Notes: generated from the letters alone by a model not told the origin. A stretch of 64,000 nt of DNA from UBA6168 sp964573725 (GCA_964573725.1 CAZNLJ010000005.1:97189-161188); one strand, 5' to 3'. Positions 45,120 to 54,348 are shown, numbered from the stretch's first letter. A program made the numbers and translations.

Positions 45120-47138
45120 ATGAGACATTTGCTGACATTGACACTCACCCTGACATTTTATTCGCTCATGTATGGACAAGCTACGACAGATAAGATAGGA
45201 GACCTGGATTTCGCCGGATACCCCAACTACGAAGGCGACGACCTGGGGGCCCGGTACAGCCGGCGGAAAACGGAGTTCAAGCTCTGGTCCCCCCCTGCGG
45301 CGGAAGTGGTCGTCCAGCTTTACCAACACGGTGCCGACGGAGCGCCCTTCGAGACCCTTCCCATGCGCAAAGTAAAGGAAGGTGTCTGGCGGGCCCTATA
45401 CAAAGGGGACCTGGCCGGAAAATACTACACCTTCAAAATTCGGCTGGGGGACAATTGGTTGCCGGAGGCAGCCGACCCATACGGCAAAGCGGTCGGCCTC
45501 AACGGAAAGCGGTCCCTGGTATTGGACCTGGCCACCACCGACCCGCCGGGATGGGCGCAGGACCAGCGTCCGCCGCTGGCAAGTTTCCAGGATATCATCC
45601 TGTACGAATTGCATCTGCGGGACATCTCCGTGCACCCCGCCGGTCACAATCCATACCCGGGCAAATACCTGGGATTAGCGGCGGAAGGCACACGGACCGA
45701 CGAAGGACTGGCAAGCGGGCTCGACCATATCCAGGACCTGGGCGTCACCCATGTACACATCCTGCCGTTTTATGATTTCCTGTCGATCGACGAGGCCAAG
45801 CCGGAAGACGGGACCTACAACTGGGGATACGACCCCCAGAATTTCAATGCACCCGAGGGGAGTTATTCCACCGACCCGGGCGACGGCGCCGTCCGCATCC
45901 GCGAGTTGAAGGAAATGGTGCAAGCCCTTCACCGCAAAGGGCTGCGGGTCGTGATGGATGTGGTCTACAACCATACGGGAGGACCGGTGGAAAGCCATTC
46001 CCTCTATTTGACCGTGCCCAACTATTTCTACCGGATCGGACCGCCACCCATGTACAAATGGTCGAACGGCTCCGCGTGTGGCAACGAGTTGGCATCCGAA
46101 CGGGAGATGGTCCGTCGATATATCGTTCAATCCATCACCCATTGGGCCAGGGAATACCACCTCGACGGATTCCGGGTCGACCTCATGGGGCTGCTGGATA
46201 TCGAGACCATGAATGCCGTTTCTGCGGCCTTGCGGGAAATCGACCCGACCATTTTCATCTACGGGGAGGGCTGGACCGCCAACGAGACCACCTTGTACGA
46301 GCAAGACCGGTCGGTCAAGTCCAATGCCCACCGGCTGGACGGGATAGCCGTTTTTTGCGACGAATTCCGCGATGGGGTGAAAGGACATGTGTTCAAGCCG
46401 ACTGAAAAAGGATTTGTGAACGGAATGGACGGGACCGCGGAAAGTGTCAAGTTCGGAATAGTCGGTGCATGTCCGCACCCGGAGGTGAATTACGAGGCGG
46501 TGAATTATTCGAAAAAACCTTGGGCCGTATCGCCTTCCCGATGCATCAATTACGTTTCCTGCCACGACAACCACACCCTTTGGGACCGGCTCAGGCTCTC
46601 CAGCCCGGAGAATACGGAAGCGGACTTGCTGGCCATGGACAAGCTGGCACAGACCATGGTATTGACCTCCCAGGGCATCCCCTTCCTGCATGCCGGAGAA
46701 GAGATGGTCCGCACAAAAATGGGGGTGGAGAACTCTTTCGAGTCACCGGACCAGGTCAATCAAATCGACTGGAGCAACAAGGCCAAGTACCTCGACCTGT
46801 TCCAATACTACCAGTCGCTTATCCGGCTCCGCAAAGACCATCCGGCTTTCCGGATGAAAACAGCGGACGAGATCGCCCGGAACCTTCATTTCGTGCCGCA
46901 ACCGTTCGACAATGTCATTTCCTACGAATTGGACGGAGCGGCGGCGGGTGACTCCTGGAAACGAATATTTGTCGTGTTCAACGGCAACAAGGTGGGCAAG
47001 CAGGTCACCGTACCGGCGGGCAATTGGCGGATCGTGTGCCAGAACCGTCGGATCGACCCGGCGGGGATGGGAAACCTGAGCGGAAACAAGAGTTTCGTAC
47101 ATCCATGGTCCGCCCTGATATTGGCGGAGTGGGAGTAA
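45120..47138 (+). CDS. pulA: Type I pullulanase (GH13 debranching enzyme), exported
   Basis: A 672-residue debranching enzyme that cuts alpha-1,6 links of pullulan and branched starch or glycogen. A short signal peptide (HLLTLTLTLTFYSLMYG) predicts export. An N-terminal CBM48-like domain (about 50-145) precedes the catalytic barrel. The type I signature YNWGYDP is present (about 230). Catalytic residues are the nucleophile Asp in GFRVDLMG (about 350), the acid Glu in IYGEGW (about 380), and the third Asp in SCHDNHTLWDRL. There is no C-terminal sorting domain or lipobox. The ATG at 45120 is chosen since an upstream frame would have no signal. bshB1 follows 37 bases later. There are no other starch genes nearby. 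Confidence 0.93.
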   Translation: MRHLLTLTLTLTFYSLMYGQATTDKIGDLDFAGYPNYEGDDLGARYSRRKTEFKLWSPPAAEVVVQLYQHGADGAPFETLPMRKVKEGVWRALYKGDLAGKYYTFKIRLGDNWLPEAADPYGKAVGLNGKRSLVLDLATTDPPGWAQDQRPPLASFQDIILYELHLRDISVHPAGHNPYPGKYLGLAAEGTRTDEGLASGLDHIQDLGVTHVHILPFYDFLSIDEAKPEDGTYNWGYDPQNFNAPEGSYSTDPGDGAVRIRELKEMVQALHRKGLRVVMDVVYNHTGGPVESHSLYLTVPNYFYRIGPPPMYKWSNGSACGNELASEREMVRRYIVQSITHWAREYHLDGFRVDLMGLLDIETMNAVSAALREIDPTIFIYGEGWTANETTLYEQDRSVKSNAHRLDGIAVFCDEFRDGVKGHVFKPTEKGFVNGMDGTAESVKFGIVGACPHPEVNYEAVNYSKKPWAVSPSRCINYVSCHDNHTLWDRLRLSSPENTEADLLAMDKLAQTMVLTSQGIPFLHAGEEMVRTKMGVENSFESPDQVNQIDWSNKAKYLDLFQYYQSLIRLRKDHPAFRMKTADEIARNLHFVPQPFDNVISYELDGAAAGDSWKRIFVVFNGNKVGKQVTVPAGNWRIVCQNRRIDPAGMGNLSGNKSFVHPWSALILAEWE

Positions 47139-47175
47139 AGGTCACTCCGTCGGTCCGATGTAAAAAAGAGACAAC

Positions 47176-47907
47176 ATGAAGGTAGATATTTTGGCCGTCG
47201 GGGTGCATCCGGACGACGTGGAACTCAGCTGCAGCGGTACGTTGTTGGCGCACATCAGGAAGGGGTACCGGGTCGGTTTGCTGGACCTTACCTACGGGGA
47301 ATTGGGTTCCCGGGGGAATCGGGAAATCCGGGCGGCGGAAGCTGCGGAAGCTGCGGCGAAGATGGGGGCGGCCTTCCGGTGGAACCTAGGCCTGAAAGAC
47401 GGGTTCTTCCAATACGAAGAGGAGTCGGTCCGACAGGTCATTCAGGCCGTTCGGCGCTGCCAACCGGAAATAGTCCTGGCGAATGCCCTGGAGGACCGGC
47501 ACCCGGACCACGGTCGAGCGGCCAAATTGGTGGCGGACGCCTGTTTTTATGCCGGGTTGATCAAGGTCGTCACCCTGGATGAGTTCGGGAAGCCCCAGCC
47601 ACATTGGCGTCCGAAAGCGGTGTACCATTACATCCAGGACCGTGACCTGACCCCGGATTTCGTCGTGGACATCAGCGGGTTCCTGGAGGAAAAGATGGAA
47701 CTGGTGAGCACTTTCCGATCCCAATTTTACCAAGGGGACGATAGCACTTTCCAGCAGGAAGTGTCCACGCCCATCTCCGGCAGGGACTTCATGGAATTCC
47801 TTCGGGCCAAGAACCGCGCCTTCGGCAGGCGGGCCGGATTCGAATTTGCGGAAGGGTTCAATTGTCACCGCACCCCCGGCGTTACGGATTTATTCCAGTT
47901 GGCGTAG
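47176..47907 (+). CDS. bshB1: Bacillithiol biosynthesis deacetylase BshB1
   Basis: A 243-residue PIG-L/LmbE-type zinc deacetylase. The metal-binding motif HPDDVELSCSGT is at about residue 11, and HPDHGRA (about 113) completes the site. GFNCHRTPGVTDLF at the end is the BshB1-type C-terminus. It removes acetyl from GlcNAc-malate in bacillithiol synthesis; bshA and bshC are not in the window. The ATG at 47176 sits 37 bases after the pullulanase stop in the same direction, so read-through is likely even though the pathways are unrelated. Confidence 0.93.
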   Translation: MKVDILAVGVHPDDVELSCSGTLLAHIRKGYRVGLLDLTYGELGSRGNREIRAAEAAEAAAKMGAAFRWNLGLKDGFFQYEEESVRQVIQAVRRCQPEIVLANALEDRHPDHGRAAKLVADACFYAGLIKVVTLDEFGKPQPHWRPKAVYHYIQDRDLTPDFVVDISGFLEEKMELVSTFRSQFYQGDDSTFQQEVSTPISGRDFMEFLRAKNRAFGRRAGFEFAEGFNCHRTPGVTDLFQLA

Positions 47908-47938
47908 GTTTTCCTGACGGTTAGCGGGAAGTTCGGAA

Positions 47939-48328
47939 TCAGCGGGGCAGGGTCAGCCACGCGCCGTAATGAGGTTTGCTCTCCAGGGCGTTCACATATT
48001 CCATATTACCCAACCGGAAAGAAATCGGAATTTTCCGTTGCATTCGGTATTCCAGGCGGCAAAAAAAAGGCGCGGAAAGGTGCCCGGAGCAGGACATGAG
48101 GCGGGGAGGCTGCAGCGAGGGAAAGGATTCTCCGGGAAGCAGGAAAACAGGGCCAACCACGGGGGGGGGCGGTAAGGGCATCTGGTAGCGGACGGTATCG
48201 GAAAGACCCTGAGCCTGCAGGGAGCAGCCGGACAGCCAAGCGAAGACAGGCAAAACCAAGCTCATCCGGACACCCCATCCGATGCGGGGCAAGACAATCC
48301 GGAAAATCCGGAAACAGGCCAATTTCAT
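47939..48328 (-). CDS. Small lipoprotein of unknown function
   Basis: About 129 residues. A hydrophobic segment ends in FAWLSGC, a lipobox, so the mature protein of about 100 residues is lipid-anchored. The mature part has a proline run (LPPPPVVGP) and several cysteines. I recognise no family. Its ATG overlaps the stop of the upstream 54-codon gene (ATGA), which supports a real, coupled reading frame. An internal ATG (MSLVLPVF) would give a shorter signal peptide. It is the last gene in the htrA-carboxyltransferase run and converges on bshB1, 31 bases away. Confidence 0.65.
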   Translation of the reverse strand: MKLACFRIFRIVLPRIGWGVRMSLVLPVFAWLSGCSLQAQGLSDTVRYQMPLPPPPVVGPVFLLPGESFPSLQPPRLMSCSGHLSAPFFCRLEYRMQRKIPISFRLGNMEYVNALESKPHYGAWLTLPR

Positions 48329-48489
48329 TCGATGGCGCATCTGCCGGCCCACAGGATGACGCCCACCCAGACCAGACCCTTTACCAGGAAAAACAGGAAA
48401 CCGAAGAGGCCGATCCTCTTCAGCCAGGGAGTCTTTGCAGGAATGGATTTATTTTCGGTCGAGCTGAAATTTTCTTCCATGGCGGCCAT
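48325..48489 (-). CDS. Small single-span membrane peptide (54 residues)
   Basis: A 54-codon frame reads MAAMEENFSSTENKSIPAKT, then PWLKRIGLFGFLFFLVKGLVW and a short tail. The N-terminal third is polar. Residues 24-48 form one strongly hydrophobic helix after a basic LKR. The stop overlaps the lipoprotein start by four bases, and the start lies 29 bases after the carboxyltransferase stop, so it sits in a compact same-strand run. Comparable small proteins with a KRIG-FLFFL-KG pattern occur in other Bacteroidota as far as I recall. The function is unknown. Confidence 0.7.
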   Translation of the reverse strand: MAAMEENFSSTENKSIPAKTPWLKRIGLFGFLFFLVKGLVWVGVILWAGRCAIE

Positions 48490-48518
48490 TTTGCGTATCG
48501 GAGGGTGCTTGCCGATTC

Positions 48519-50147
48519 TCAGGTTTGAAGCACACCCGTATTAAACCGTTCAACCGGGGAAAAGTTTGCCATTTCGATGCCCATGGACAACCACTTTCGA
48601 GTTTCGAGCGGGTCGATGATGGCATCCACCCACAAGCGGGCGGCGGCATAATAAGGGGTGGTGGTCTGTTCGTAATGCGACTGGATCGATTGCAGCAGGC
48701 GGGTCTGATCCGCTTCGGACAAGCGTTCGTCCTTATCCCGCCGGGTCGACTGTTGGATCTGCAGCAGGGTTTGGGCGGCCTGTTGTCCGCCCATGACCGC
48801 GATCTTCGCGGTTGGCCAGGCCACGATCAGGCGGGGGTCGTAGGCTTTGCCGCACATGGCATAATTTCCGGCGCCGAAGGAATTTCCGATAATGACCGAG
48901 AATTTTGGGACGGTAGAATTGGCGACGGCGTTGACCATTTTCGCCCCATCCTTGATGATTCCGCCGTGTTCGGAGCGGCTTCCGACCATGAAGCCGGTTA
49001 CATCATGGACAAAGACCAGCGGAATTTTCTTTTGATTGCAATTCAGGATAAACCGGGCCGCCTTGTCTGCCGCATCCGAGTAGATCACCCCGCCTATTTG
49101 AACCTCCCCTTTTCCGGATCGGGTGACGGAGCGGTTATTGGCGACGATGCCGACGGCCCAGCCCTGGATTCGGGCATAGGCACAAAGGATGGACTTCCCG
49201 TAATCCTTCTTGTAAAAGGTCAGTTCGGACCCGTCGACCAAGCGACGCAGGATCGCGGACATATCATAGGGCCGGGTCCCATCCTGGGGAAAGATGCCGT
49301 ACATGTCCTTTTCCGGTTCCTGGGGAGGCAGGGGAGCCGTGCGGTCAAATCCGGCAAGGTAGGAGGGTGCGCCGATCTGACCGACCAAGGTACGTATGAG
49401 CGCAAGGCATTCCGTTTCATCGGCGACCTTGTGGTCGCAGATGCCGGAGATTTCCGTCTGGGTGGTAGCCCCGCCGAGCGTCTCCTGGTCGACCGTCTCT
49501 CCGATGGCAGCCTTGACAAGATATGGACCGGCGAGGAAAATACTGCCGGTGCCCTCCACGATGATGGATTCATCGGACATGATGGGAAGGTAGGCGCCGC
49601 CGGCGACACAACTGCCCATGATGGCGGCGACCTGCGGAATCCCCATGGCGGACAATCGTGCGTTGTTGCGGAAAATCCTGCCGAAATGTTCCTTATCCGG
49701 GAAGATATCATCCTGCATCGGAAGGAAGACCCCGGCACTATCCACCAGGTAGATGATCGGCAGCCGGTTTTCCATGGCGATTTCCTGGGCGCGCAGGTTC
49801 TTCTTGGCCGTGATGGGGAACCAGGCTCCAGCCTTGACCGTGGCATCATTTGCCACGATGATACACAAGCGGGCGGACACATACCCGATGGTCACCACGA
49901 CACCCCCGGAAGGACAACCGCCCTGTTCAGCATACATGTCATAACCGGCGAAATCGCCGATTTCCAGGCGGTCCGTGCCCGGGTCCAACAAGCGGTCGAT
50001 GCGTTCGCGGGCATGCAGCTTCCCCTTGTCGTGCAGTTTGCCGACCTTATCGGCACCACCACCGAGCCGTATCCTGACCAAGCGGTGGTTCAACCTGGAT
50101 ACCAGCAGTTTCATGGTATCCTCGTTCTTGTTCCAATCGATATCCAT
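48519..50147 (-). CDS. Acyl-CoA carboxylase beta (carboxyltransferase) subunit, methylcrotonyl-CoA carboxylase-like
   Basis: A 542-residue biotin-dependent carboxyltransferase with N- and C-terminal crotonase-like halves. Typical motifs are KLHARERIDRLLDPG, the acyl-CoA site around IMGSCVAGGAYLPIMSDE, and the biotin-side SFGAGNYAMCGKAYDPR with AKIAVMGGQQAAQTL. This pattern is closest to the beta subunit of methylcrotonyl-CoA carboxylase (leucine breakdown) or geranyl-CoA carboxylase. Propionyl-CoA carboxylase is less likely. The biotin-carrying alpha subunit is not nearby. The gene is 32 bases after htrA and 29 bases before the small peptide gene. An ATG at 50114 is an alternative start. Confidence 0.9.
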   Translation of the reverse strand: MDIDWNKNEDTMKLLVSRLNHRLVRIRLGGGADKVGKLHDKGKLHARERIDRLLDPGTDRLEIGDFAGYDMYAEQGGCPSGGVVVTIGYVSARLCIIVANDATVKAGAWFPITAKKNLRAQEIAMENRLPIIYLVDSAGVFLPMQDDIFPDKEHFGRIFRNNARLSAMGIPQVAAIMGSCVAGGAYLPIMSDESIIVEGTGSIFLAGPYLVKAAIGETVDQETLGGATTQTEISGICDHKVADETECLALIRTLVGQIGAPSYLAGFDRTAPLPPQEPEKDMYGIFPQDGTRPYDMSAILRRLVDGSELTFYKKDYGKSILCAYARIQGWAVGIVANNRSVTRSGKGEVQIGGVIYSDAADKAARFILNCNQKKIPLVFVHDVTGFMVGSRSEHGGIIKDGAKMVNAVANSTVPKFSVIIGNSFGAGNYAMCGKAYDPRLIVAWPTAKIAVMGGQQAAQTLLQIQQSTRRDKDERLSEADQTRLLQSIQSHYEQTTTPYYAAARLWVDAIIDPLETRKWLSMGIEMANFSPVERFNTGVLQT

Positions 50148-50179
50148 ATCAGGCGAACTGATGAGAAAAAGATGAAGAC

Positions 50180-51637
50180 CTATTTCAGGAAAAAGGTGTA
50201 GTAAAATTCCCCCGGATAATGTTCATAGTATCCTTCCAGGTAAATTTTCCTGCCCCGGTTGCCTTGGAGCGCCTTGCGGACTTCCTCCACCGATCGAACA
50301 CGGGTTTCCCCGACATGGGTGATGATGTAACCGGGATCCATTTCCGTACGGTCGATGATTCCGAACCGGGTAATGGCATCGACCATGACCCCGGAGGCCG
50401 GCAGGCGGTTTTTTTCATCCGGCAGCAGCGGGCGGAGGCTGAAACCGAGGGTTTCCAGCAAATCCGCGGCAGCGGAAGCGTCGTAGTCCCCTTGTCTGGT
50501 CCGGGCGCTCTTGAGGACAACAGCCGTAGTGGCCTTGGTGCCGTTCCGGAAATAGGAAAGTTGCACGGAACTGCCTGGGCGGAGCCGGCCGATTTGTTCC
50601 TGTAGTTCCGGGACCGTATGGACCGGGACCTGATTGACGGCGACGATGACATCCTGCGGGCGCAGGCCGGCGGATGCGGCGCTGCCGTCTGCGGAGACGG
50701 ACTGGATCACGACACCCGTGACCGCGGGCAGGCGGAGGGCGGTGGCGAGGGATTGGTCGACGGCACTGATGTTCACACCGAGTAGCCCGCGTTGGACCTC
50801 CCCGAAATCAATCAGGTCGGTGACTATCTTTTCCACGAGGATGGAAGGCACGGCGAAGGAATACCCTTCATATTTTCCGGATCGGGTGATGATGGCCGTA
50901 TTGATGCCCACCAGTTCGCCGGCAACATTCACGAGTGCGCCGCCGCTGTTGCCCGGATTGACGGCGGCATCCGTCTGGATGAAAGACTCGATGGTGTATT
51001 CCCCTTCCAGAATTTCGATGCTGCGGCCTTTGGCGCTGACGATGCCGGCCGTGACGGTGGAAGACAGGTTGAAGGGATTGCCGACCGCCAGTACCCATTC
51101 CCCCACCCGCAGGGAATCGGAATCACCGAAAGCGAGGAACGGGAGGGCTGCGCCATCGTAGTCCAGTTTGAGGAGGGCGATATCGGTATTCGGATCCGAG
51201 GCGACCAATTCCGCGGTGTACTCCCTGCGGTTGTGGAGGGTGACATCGAATGCGGAACCATTTTCCACGACATGGTGGTTGGTGACGATATAACCGTCCG
51301 GGGAAATCAGGACGCCGGATCCGGAGGAAGACCCGCCGTTGGAACGTCCGTTGCCCCACCATGCGGGGGTAACTTCTTCCCGGGTGCTGATATTGACGAC
51401 GGCCGGCGTGACACCGGCGGCAGCCCCGGTGAAATCCGGGACGGGCAGGCCTGTGTTCGGCGGGCCGGAAACCGGCCCTTCGGACAGCTGTTCCCGGTAG
51501 TCGACATACCTGGAAGGAGGAGCGCTACGGTAGCGGACCCATTCGGTGACGGGCGGGTAAAAGGTCCTGTACAGGGCGACGGTAAGCAGGGAGCTCAGGA
51601 AAGCCGCACCCAAAGCAGCCAGGATTATCTTCTTCAT
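50180..51637 (-). CDS. htrA: Periplasmic serine protease, HtrA/DegP family
   Basis: A 485-residue membrane-anchored or exported protease-chaperone. The N-terminus has one hydrophobic segment (about residues 4-22) without a clear cleavage site. The catalytic triad is His 122 (TNHHVV), Asp 152 (NTDIALLKL) and Ser 231 (NPGNSGGALV). PDZ-like regions follow at about 270-365 (GLLGVNISAVD, AGLRPQDVIVAVNQ) and 395-480, the second being divergent. The ATG at 51637 (MKKIILAALG) fits better than a TTG-type start 30 bases upstream. It is the first gene of a leftward run and has its own promoter at 51711-51741. Confidence 0.95.
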   Translation of the reverse strand: MKKIILAALGAAFLSSLLTVALYRTFYPPVTEWVRYRSAPPSRYVDYREQLSEGPVSGPPNTGLPVPDFTGAAAGVTPAVVNISTREEVTPAWWGNGRSNGGSSSGSGVLISPDGYIVTNHHVVENGSAFDVTLHNRREYTAELVASDPNTDIALLKLDYDGAALPFLAFGDSDSLRVGEWVLAVGNPFNLSSTVTAGIVSAKGRSIEILEGEYTIESFIQTDAAVNPGNSGGALVNVAGELVGINTAIITRSGKYEGYSFAVPSILVEKIVTDLIDFGEVQRGLLGVNISAVDQSLATALRLPAVTGVVIQSVSADGSAASAGLRPQDVIVAVNQVPVHTVPELQEQIGRLRPGSSVQLSYFRNGTKATTAVVLKSARTRQGDYDASAAADLLETLGFSLRPLLPDEKNRLPASGVMVDAITRFGIIDRTEMDPGYIITHVGETRVRSVEEVRKALQGNRGRKIYLEGYYEHYPGEFYYTFFLK

Positions 51638-51710
51638 GGACGATAGCGTTTTGCGGGATGCCGACACAAGGATGTACGGCGTAGCAGGCAGACCGCCGGC
51701 AACGCCGCTT

Positions 51711-51741
51711 CAATAATACTCAATTCCGGGCGGAACATCAA
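51711..51741 (-). promoter_or_regulatory. Promoter of htrA
   Basis: On the minus strand TTG (51741-51739), a 20-base spacer and TATTATTG (51718-51711) give one mismatch to TAnnTTTG. Transcription would begin near 51704, about 67 bases before the htrA start. Confidence 0.5.
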
Positions 51742-51817
51742 CAGCACTGGGACATCGGCGCCAAAAAAGAAAAAAGGGGCGTTCCGGCTTGGGCAGGGTA
51801 AGCGGCCGAAAGGAAAC

Positions 51818-51855
51818 AAGGACGGCCGTGACCGGGCATGGCCACGGCCGTCCTT
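51818..51855. terminator. Hairpin after the M42 peptidase gene
   Basis: A perfect 13-bp stem, AAGGACGGCCGTG and its complement, encloses a 12-base loop, 19 bases after the stop of the M42 gene on the minus strand. The run after it (GTTTCCTTTC) is only weakly T-rich. Confidence 0.65.
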
Positions 51856-51874
51856 GGGACGCCGCGGGAAGGCG

Positions 51875-52951
51875 TCAGAAATATTTGAAATTATGTTGGT
51901 CCTCGATACGAAGCAAGGACTCGTAGATCAGGCGGATCACATGTTCGACATCGGATTTATGGGCCATTTCCACCGTGGTATGCATATAGCGCAGCGGTAA
52001 GGAAATGAGCGCGGAAGGGACCCCGCCGTTGCTGTAGGCGAAAGCATCCGTATCGGTGCCGGTGAATCGGGAGGCGGCCTCGCGTTGTACCGGGATTCCT
52101 GTTTCCCGGGCCGTATCCAGGATCAGTTGCAGCAATTTGTTGTGGACGGCGGGAGCGAAGGTGACGGAGGGACCGTCACCGCATTTCACATCCCCTTGCG
52201 TTTTCTTTTCGATCAAAGGGGTGGAAGTGTCGTGCGTCACGTCGGTGACGATGGCGGCATGCGGCTTGATGGTGTCGGCGATCATCTGGGCGCCGCGCAG
52301 GCCGATTTCTTCCTGTACCGAATTGACGATGTAGAGGGCGAAAGGCAATTTCACTTTCGTTTCATGGATCATGCGGGCGACTTCCGCGATACAGAAGCCC
52401 CCGATCCGGTTGTCGAGTGCCCTGCCGACATAGTACCGGTCGTTGAGGACCATGAATTCATCCTCATAGGTGATGACACAACCGACATCGACGCCGAGTT
52501 CCAGCACCTCTTTCTTATCCTTGGCTCCGATGTCGATGAATATGTTTTCCAGTTTCGGCGTGACCTTGTCGTCATGATGGCGGGTATGGATGGCCGGCCA
52601 GCCGAAGACACCTTTGACGATACCGTTCGGGGTATGGATGTTGACCCTTTTCGAGGGGGCGATCTGGTGGTCCGAACCACCGTTTCGGATGACGTGGATG
52701 AAACCCTCCTCCGAGATGAAATTCACGAACCAGGAGATTTCATCCGCATGGCCTTCGATGACCACGCGGAAAGGCGCATCCGGATTGAGGACGGCGAAGG
52801 CAGTCCCGTAATTGTCCAGGGACCAGGTGTCCGTGTAGGGCTTCACATATTCGAGCCAGAGCTGTTGTCCTTTGGATTCGAAACCGGTCGGAGAAGCGTT
52901 ATTCAGGTATCGCTGCAGGAATTCCTCTGATTGGTGGTTGATAAAAGCCAT
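51875..52951 (-). CDS. M42-family metallo-aminopeptidase
   Basis: A 358-residue zinc or cobalt aminopeptidase of the M42 (TET/glutamyl aminopeptidase) family. Metal ligands are His and Asp in EGHADEISWF (about residue 68), Asp in GRALDNRIGG (about 178), the Glu pair in QEEIGLRGA (about 212), Asp in VTDVTHD (about 235) and His in HTTVEMAH (about 322). Such enzymes form large tetrahedral shells that trim peptides in the cytoplasm. There is no signal peptide. It starts 45 bases after pyrE on the same strand, and a hairpin follows it. Confidence 0.93.
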   Translation of the reverse strand: MAFINHQSEEFLQRYLNNASPTGFESKGQQLWLEYVKPYTDTWSLDNYGTAFAVLNPDAPFRVVIEGHADEISWFVNFISEEGFIHVIRNGGSDHQIAPSKRVNIHTPNGIVKGVFGWPAIHTRHHDDKVTPKLENIFIDIGAKDKKEVLELGVDVGCVITYEDEFMVLNDRYYVGRALDNRIGGFCIAEVARMIHETKVKLPFALYIVNSVQEEIGLRGAQMIADTIKPHAAIVTDVTHDTSTPLIEKKTQGDVKCGDGPSVTFAPAVHNKLLQLILDTARETGIPVQREAASRFTGTDTDAFAYSNGGVPSALISLPLRYMHTTVEMAHKSDVEHVIRLIYESLLRIEDQHNFKYF

Positions 52952-52996
52952 TTCCGAAATTTTAGTATCCCGAACGGGAAATAAAGTACGTTTGGT

Positions 52997-53614
52997 TTAT
53001 CTGCCTTGGGTATTTCGCCAAGCCGTGAGCATTTCCAGGTCATCCGGGCGGATGTAGTCGGTGGCCAACGCTTCCTGCAGGAGTACATCGTAACCGGACA
53101 AGGTTCGCAGCGGGCAGGCAGCGGATTCGAAGGCCATTTCGGCTTGTTCGAATTGGTAGCTGAAGATAGCCAGCACGCCGACGACGTGGAATCCGGCTTC
53201 CCGGAGCGCTTGTACGGCGGCCAGGCTACTGCCTCCGGTGGAGATGAGGTCCTCTACGACCAATACGTCCGATCCGGGGGAAAGTTCGCCTTCCAGGAGA
53301 TTTTGCCGACCGTGTCCCTTGGCCTTGGACCTTACGTATGCGAAGGGCAGGGACAGTGCATCGGCCAGGAGCACCCCGTGGGCGATGCCGGCCGTCGCGA
53401 CACCGGCCACGGCGGAGAAGGGTTCGAATTCCTTCGATTTTTCGATCAGGCACCGTTTGATGAGGTCCCTGGCTGAGGGATCCGAAAGGACAAGCCTGTT
53501 GTCACAGTAGATCGGGGAAAGAATCCCGGACGCCCAGGTAAAAGGGGCTTGCGGACTTAATTTAATTGCCTTTATTTGCAGCAGGATGCCGGCGACGGCA
53601 GTTGAGATATCCAT
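52997..53614 (-). CDS. pyrE: Orotate phosphoribosyltransferase
   Basis: A 205-residue enzyme that makes OMP from orotate and PRPP in pyrimidine synthesis. The type I phosphoribosyltransferase motif is VLVVEDLISTGGSSL (about residue 118). FTWASGILSPIYCDNR near the N-terminus and VRSKAKGHGRQNLLEG are the flexible catalytic loop and flanking family signatures. The length is normal. It is divergent from the Nudix gene with 76 bases between starts, an arrangement seen widely in the phylum. The M42 peptidase follows downstream. Confidence 0.97.
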   Translation of the reverse strand: MDISTAVAGILLQIKAIKLSPQAPFTWASGILSPIYCDNRLVLSDPSARDLIKRCLIEKSKEFEPFSAVAGVATAGIAHGVLLADALSLPFAYVRSKAKGHGRQNLLEGELSPGSDVLVVEDLISTGGSSLAAVQALREAGFHVVGVLAIFSYQFEQAEMAFESAACPLRTLSGYDVLLQEALATDYIRPDDLEMLTAWRNTQGR

Positions 53615-53690
53615 TCCGTAACAATAGCGCTTGACACTTTGGACCCAGCCACAGACCGGAAGAAAACGACAAACGATAAAAGGTCGGCAA

Positions 53691-54311
53691 ATGTATAAAA
53701 TTTATATTAACAACACCCCCGTGCGGCTGGTTCCTTCCGCGGAAAAAGGCGATACGGAAGGGTTGGGGGATAAAAAGCTGTTACTGCGATATCCCGGCAA
53801 GCGCAAATACCTGTTGAATGTGGCGGACATGTTGGAGAAATCTTCCCGGCTGGAGGAGGTGGTGGTCTACCACGACGACCTGGACCGTTTATGGGAGGAA
53901 TTCCAGGCGGGTTACCGACCGGTGGCAGCGGCAGGTGGTGTGGTCTTTCACGGTGACGAGGTCCTGATGATCCAGCGGAAGGGCTATTGGGACTTGCCCA
54001 AGGGAAAGGTGGATCCCGGGGAGACGATCCAGGCGGCTGCGGTTCGGGAGGTATGCGAGGAGACCGGAATCATCGTAGACAAGGTGGGAGATGCCTTGCC
54101 GGACACCTGGCACACCTATCGGCAGGATGGGAAGCGGATGTTGAAGCGGACCTATTGGTACCGGATGGAGACAAGCCAGCGATCCTGGCGGCTCCAGGCG
54201 GAGGAGGACATCACCGGGGCAGCCTGGGTGGACGAGGCTGCCTTCCGGCTTTTGGAGGCCGGCATGTACGGCAGCATCCGGGATGTCATGCGGGCGGCTT
54301 GGGAGCGTTGA
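53691..54311 (+). CDS. Nudix hydrolase
   Basis: A 206-residue protein. The Nudix box is GKVDPGETIQAAAVREVCEETGI (about residues 105-127), an exact GX5EX7REUXEEXGU match. The N-terminal 75 residues form an extra domain (KIYINNTPVRLVPSAEKG and the following strands) typical of a Bacteroidota subgroup found next to pyrE. The substrate, perhaps a nucleoside diphosphate derivative, is unknown. The ATG at 53691 begins MYKIYINN, the family start; a start 60 bases earlier is not conserved-looking. It converges on the BioD-like ATPase gene, 37 bases away. Confidence 0.92.
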   Translation: MYKIYINNTPVRLVPSAEKGDTEGLGDKKLLLRYPGKRKYLLNVADMLEKSSRLEEVVVYHDDLDRLWEEFQAGYRPVAAAGGVVFHGDEVLMIQRKGYWDLPKGKVDPGETIQAAAVREVCEETGIIVDKVGDALPDTWHTYRQDGKRMLKRTYWYRMETSQRSWRLQAEEDITGAAWVDEAAFRLLEAGMYGSIRDVMRAAWER

Positions 54312-54348
54312 CCCGTCATTTCGGGGAGTCGGCGCCACCGGGAAGCGG

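Noticed and set aside
48525..50201. A 558-codon open frame on the plus strand
   Set aside because: It is antisense to the carboxyltransferase gene, which has clear family motifs.
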